Assembly: GCA_009602725.1 (NCBI GenBank)
Contig: WELB01000091.1
Location: 405,257 to 462,290 of the forward strand
Reading direction: 5' to 3'
From: Spirogloea muscicola
Lineage: Eukaryota > Streptophyta > Zygnematophyceae > Spirogloeales > Spirogloeaceae
DNA: 57,034 nucleotides
The notes under the pieces were generated by a model. It saw only the letters and a program-made list of their open reading frames with translations. It did not search any database and was not told where the DNA came from. The translations under genes were made by a program, and so were the position numbers. This document shows positions 54,087 to 57,034 of this stretch, one piece after another. Within the stretch, counting starts at the first letter, position 1, and the number at the start of each line of letters is the position of its first letter.

Positions 54087-57034
54087 TTACTCTGCAGAAT
54101 ACACAAAGAGGCCGACAGCGACTGTGGCAAATGCAACAAAATACATCCAGTCCACCTGCAGCCGCGATCACCGAAAACGTCAGCAGCCCTGTCAATCCAT
54201 GTCACAGAGCTACACATCACGGTGCACCCAATTCGCCTGACTTAGACTGAAACAAACTTCAGTAGACTGCGCAGTGAAGTATTTAAATTAGACTGAAGTA
54301 GACTAAGCAGTGAAGAATTTTGACATGCTCATGGCCTGACTGAAGGGCTTGAAAATCTCACCTTCTCATGGAACCCCCAAGAGCGGACGGCCACGGCCCA
54401 TATGTCGGCTGTAAGCAAGGAAAGGTTGAGCAGAGTAGCACCACTGATCTGTGGGCAGCAAACACCAACATCAGCCATGTCTGCAAACAGTGTCCAGTGA
54501 AAATTGACGGAGAAGGAGAGACTGTCTACAGTGTACACAAGAACAACTTCGAAGCCTCCATACGCTTTCAGAGCTGACAGAGTCCTGATTACGTTGTCAC
54601 ATAGGTTTCCTTGTTGCCAGTGCGCTCAAAGTCTTGCACACAGGAAGAGTCCAGTCAATTTGTAGGGGCATGGGACACAGAGTTGTTGGTCACTTGCTAC
54701 CTTGAGCATCAGAGGCACAAGCGTGTAGAACAAGAAGAGCGCCGCAGCGTAGACTGCAAAAGGTGCAATCTGCACAAAGAGCGTAAGATGCCTGCATCCG
54801 AGCAACAGAGCCAGCAAGCACAGACATGACGCTACAGTCCTGCGTCTTAAGCAGCCAAGACTCACTGCGAGCTTCTGTCAGGAAGTATATGACTGAACAG
54901 CAATAAGAGGGGCTGACTAGGACTAATGTACAGCTTAATTGGCGGATGCCAGCTCACTGTCAAGACAGCATGAGTGACGTACAGCGTCAGGGCTCCACGA
55001 GAAGTGGAGAAGCTCGCTCCGCTCCAAAACGAGCCTGCTTCAGCAGCTTGCAGAAACTGCTGAGGCTGGCCATCTAGCTACAACTTCAGCTTGATGATTC
55101 GGATGCAAGGCCTGCATTACTGGCTTATGAGCTGGTCAATGGACACAACAGAAAGGGCCTTGCAGAACAGTATGCATATGCCTGGAGCTCACAGTTGTAC
55201 AAGGCTGATGGAGGCGCCGAAGCACCCGCTCATGCCAAGCAGCTGGTACACATCGGCGTGCTTCACCAGGTACTCCTGGATGGAATACAAGCGGATCAAC
55301 AAGGTCAGGCTGCAGTCTCAGAGACAATTGATCCCACTTTGACCAGACTGATAGTTCAAGCCATCTCCTTAACATATTGTTGACCCCTCCACCCCTCTTC
55401 CCACTTACATCAAGCAGACTAAGCTTAGTCTGTTGGTACTTTCTGTGGTGCGCACCTCGCCAACATTGGCAGTAGCGTAGAGCGTTGCACCCAAGAGTAC
55501 AAGCAGATCACCAAGCAGCGGGTGCTGCCCTCCTGCAGTCGACACAAGACAGGCACAGCAGTAATCCGCACGTCAGCCTGTACAGCAACTTGAGTCAAGA
55601 TAGCCCAGCTCTGAGCAGCGAAAACGAGGCCCACAGCTGGCAGCCCGAGCGAGCAACAATCTGCACATGCACTGGGCCTTGAGGCAGGTCGGGTGCTAGG
55701 AGAAGGATCAGGCTTCCATAGCCAGGATTGTGAGAGACCACAAGAGAGACCACAAGAGTGTCGCGCATCATGCAGGCAGGTCTGAAGAAGGTTCTCCTTG
55801 ACTATAACTTCTCCTAGGAGGGAGAATAAAGCACAATAGCTGGAACTGAACTCTATCAAAACTGAACGCTCGAGGTCCAGGCTGCAGGGCTGATTATTGA
55901 GATTCAACAAAACCAGGGTTTAGGTTTTGGCTTAAGTCTAAGGGCAACATTTAAGAGCTGACTTTGCACATCTCAGGACACTGCCGCATAGTTTACCTGC
56001 TCGGTCCTCCACATGACTGTCTGACAGGAGCACGAGCAGGAGGCCCGCAATGCAGACGGCGACGCCCGCAAATTGGGCCCGCGAGTGGCGCGTGCCGAGC
56101 AGCAGCCAGGTGAGGAGCAGCACGCAGGGGATAGCCCAGCAGTCCAGCAGCGCCACACTCGTCAGCGACGTGTACTGGTACGCCTTCACCACTGCCAGCA
56201 GCCCTCAACACAATGCTGGCGCACCTTCGTCAGTAGTACACAGAATGCTGGTGCTTGCCTAGCAAACTACGCCGGTGGACGCCTATCTTACGCAAAAAGC
56301 TAACGCACCCCAAATGAATCAACCTTGAAGCTGACTTGTGTGACTTCCCAAAGAGGGAGACAGGGTGCTTGTTACTGATGCATCCATTGGCATCAGAAAG
56401 CATAGGGGCACGGCTGCTCCGTAGTGGCCGAGCGCCTTGAGGGAGCAGGGCTGCACCCAGATAGTTGGCCTCCACGTCAACGACAGCGAGGCCGGCATAG
56501 TAGAACCACGGGAACTGCCACAAACCGATGGCGATGCTGGGGCTTGAGATAAACAACTGGGCTTTAGAGATCAGCTTCAGCACGTCATTCCCAAGGCAGC
56601 AGATGGCCGTTGCAAGCGGCAGCTTGCCTCTAGTCAGCGGCAGCTTGCGCTCCCAGCCCATGCAGGAGCCTAATTGCCAATGACGGCAGGATGAGGACCT
56701 CAAGCCTGGCGCCGCGGCGGAGGAGCGCAGGGCCGTAGGCGGCGGCGAGGAGCACGTAGTTGAGGAACGACTGCGTGCAAGGTGCGCGTACGCCTGCGCA
56801 GCCGCCACCGCCGGGGTTTAATGGTTTTCGGTTAGGGTTTAGGTTTTAAGGAAACACGGGTTAGGGGTCCGGGCCTCCGCAGACGGTTAAGGGGTCAACT
56901 GAGGGTTTCGGGTTTAGGTGTCTAGGTTTAGGGCCGGAGAGCGCTAACCGCGGCGGGCCAGCGCCGCGGAGGCCACGCCCGTGGCGGCGACGAGCAGCGC
57001 CAGGGCCTGGCCCAGCGCCAGCGCCGCCGCCGCG
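54087..57034 (-). CDS. SLC35F1/F2-type (DUF914) drug/metabolite-transporter superfamily protein, 5' partial at window end
   Basis: Ten exons join in phase on the minus strand: 57034-56949 (partial), 56793 to about 56700, 56514-56457, 56191-55997, 55532-55456, 55275-55193, 55034-54983, 54769-54701, 54448-54362 and 54155-54087 (stop TAA). Blocks: [58 protein letters not shown] with SLTSVALLDCWAIP, GVAVCIAGLLLVLLSD, PLLGDLLVLLGATLYATANV, EYLVKHADVYQLLGMSG, LERSELLHFSWSPDA, FLFYTLVPLMLK, SGATLLNLSLLTADIWAVAV and VGLFVYSAE. This is the ten-helix SLC35F pattern, with the LVDVEAN and TSxxLLDC signatures. Plant members were annotated as anthocyanin-related membrane proteins; transported substrates are not established. 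All introns checked are in phase. Telomere-like tracts sit in introns 1 (56816-56935) and 4 (55915-55931), C-rich in sense. Confidence 0.94.
55915..55931 (-). repeat. Short telomere-like tract in the SLC35F intron
   Basis: The plus strand reads cagggtttaggttttgg; C-rich in gene sense. Confidence 0.55.
56816..56935 (-). repeat. Telomere-like tracts filling SLC35F intron 1
   Basis: The plus strand has ggttagggtttaggttttaa and cgggtttaggtgtctagg plus tttaggg, spread over most of the intron. In gene sense they are C-rich, and the nearest ends about 25 bases before the cag acceptor. Confidence 0.8.

Overview
This window is nuclear DNA of a eukaryote, most probably a GC-rich green alga (Trebouxiophyceae-like; the class is an inference). 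The genes are split into many short exons with GT-AG introns. Exons are GC-rich and carry poly-Ala/Gly/Pro tracts, introns are less GC-rich, and degenerate TTTAGGG-type (plant/green-algal telomere) tracts recur in the introns. Several proteins match plant-type families: a NUDX26-like Nudix hydrolase, a MUR3-like exostosin, the fused HPPK-DHPS, and a DUF1997 protein shared with cyanobacteria. Because the genes are multi-exonic, I rebuilt each one by joining exon-sized open stretches at GT/AG borders in phase and checking that the joined protein matches its family. CDS spans below therefore include introns.

Layout. 1-1820 (+): Nudix/Ap4A hydrolase, 5' partial, with an organelle-type tRNA-His-like sequence in intron 2. 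2244-4364 (-): DUF1997 protein. 4656-4745 (+): an isolated exon of an SRRM1-like PWI splicing factor. 5447-8736 (+): GT47 exostosin. 9387-12857 (-): POT/PTR peptide transporter. 13141-13704: a long CT microsatellite ending in a gap. 14070-17292 (+): a single-pass membrane protein with a propeller-like lumenal part. 17655-25289: a near-perfect 7.6-kb inverted repeat whose arms are two head-to-head copies of a Gag-protease retroelement without reverse transcriptase. 25291-26868 (+): FAD monooxygenase, 5' truncated at a single N. 27770-32375 (-): DCAF4-like WD40 protein. 33018-39271 (-): 26S proteasome subunit RPN2. 40891-43170 (-): coiled-coil protein running into an 850-N gap. 44021-46057 (+): HPPK-DHPS of folate synthesis. 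46662-47672 (-): LRR protein with an in-frame TAG. 48019-48652 (+): C-terminus of an O-GlcNAc transferase. 48653-54086: repeat-rich, gene-poor DNA. 54087-57034 (-): SLC35F-type transporter running off the window end.

The genes are unrelated housekeeping and metabolic genes, each with its own promoter; there is no operon-like grouping. RPN2 and DCAF4 both belong to ubiquitin-proteasome biology, but their adjacency is probably chance.

The unusual content is in the non-coding and repeat fraction: the giant palindrome, a dispersed ~90-bp repeat family with at least twelve recognisable copies, telomere-like tracts mostly oriented with their C-rich strand as the sense strand of the host gene, a head-to-head telomere-like inverted repeat, and two tRNA-like sequences at or across 5' splice sites. 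Two isolated Ns (25290, 47724) coincide with genes that lack their 5' parts and probably mark collapsed scaffold joins.
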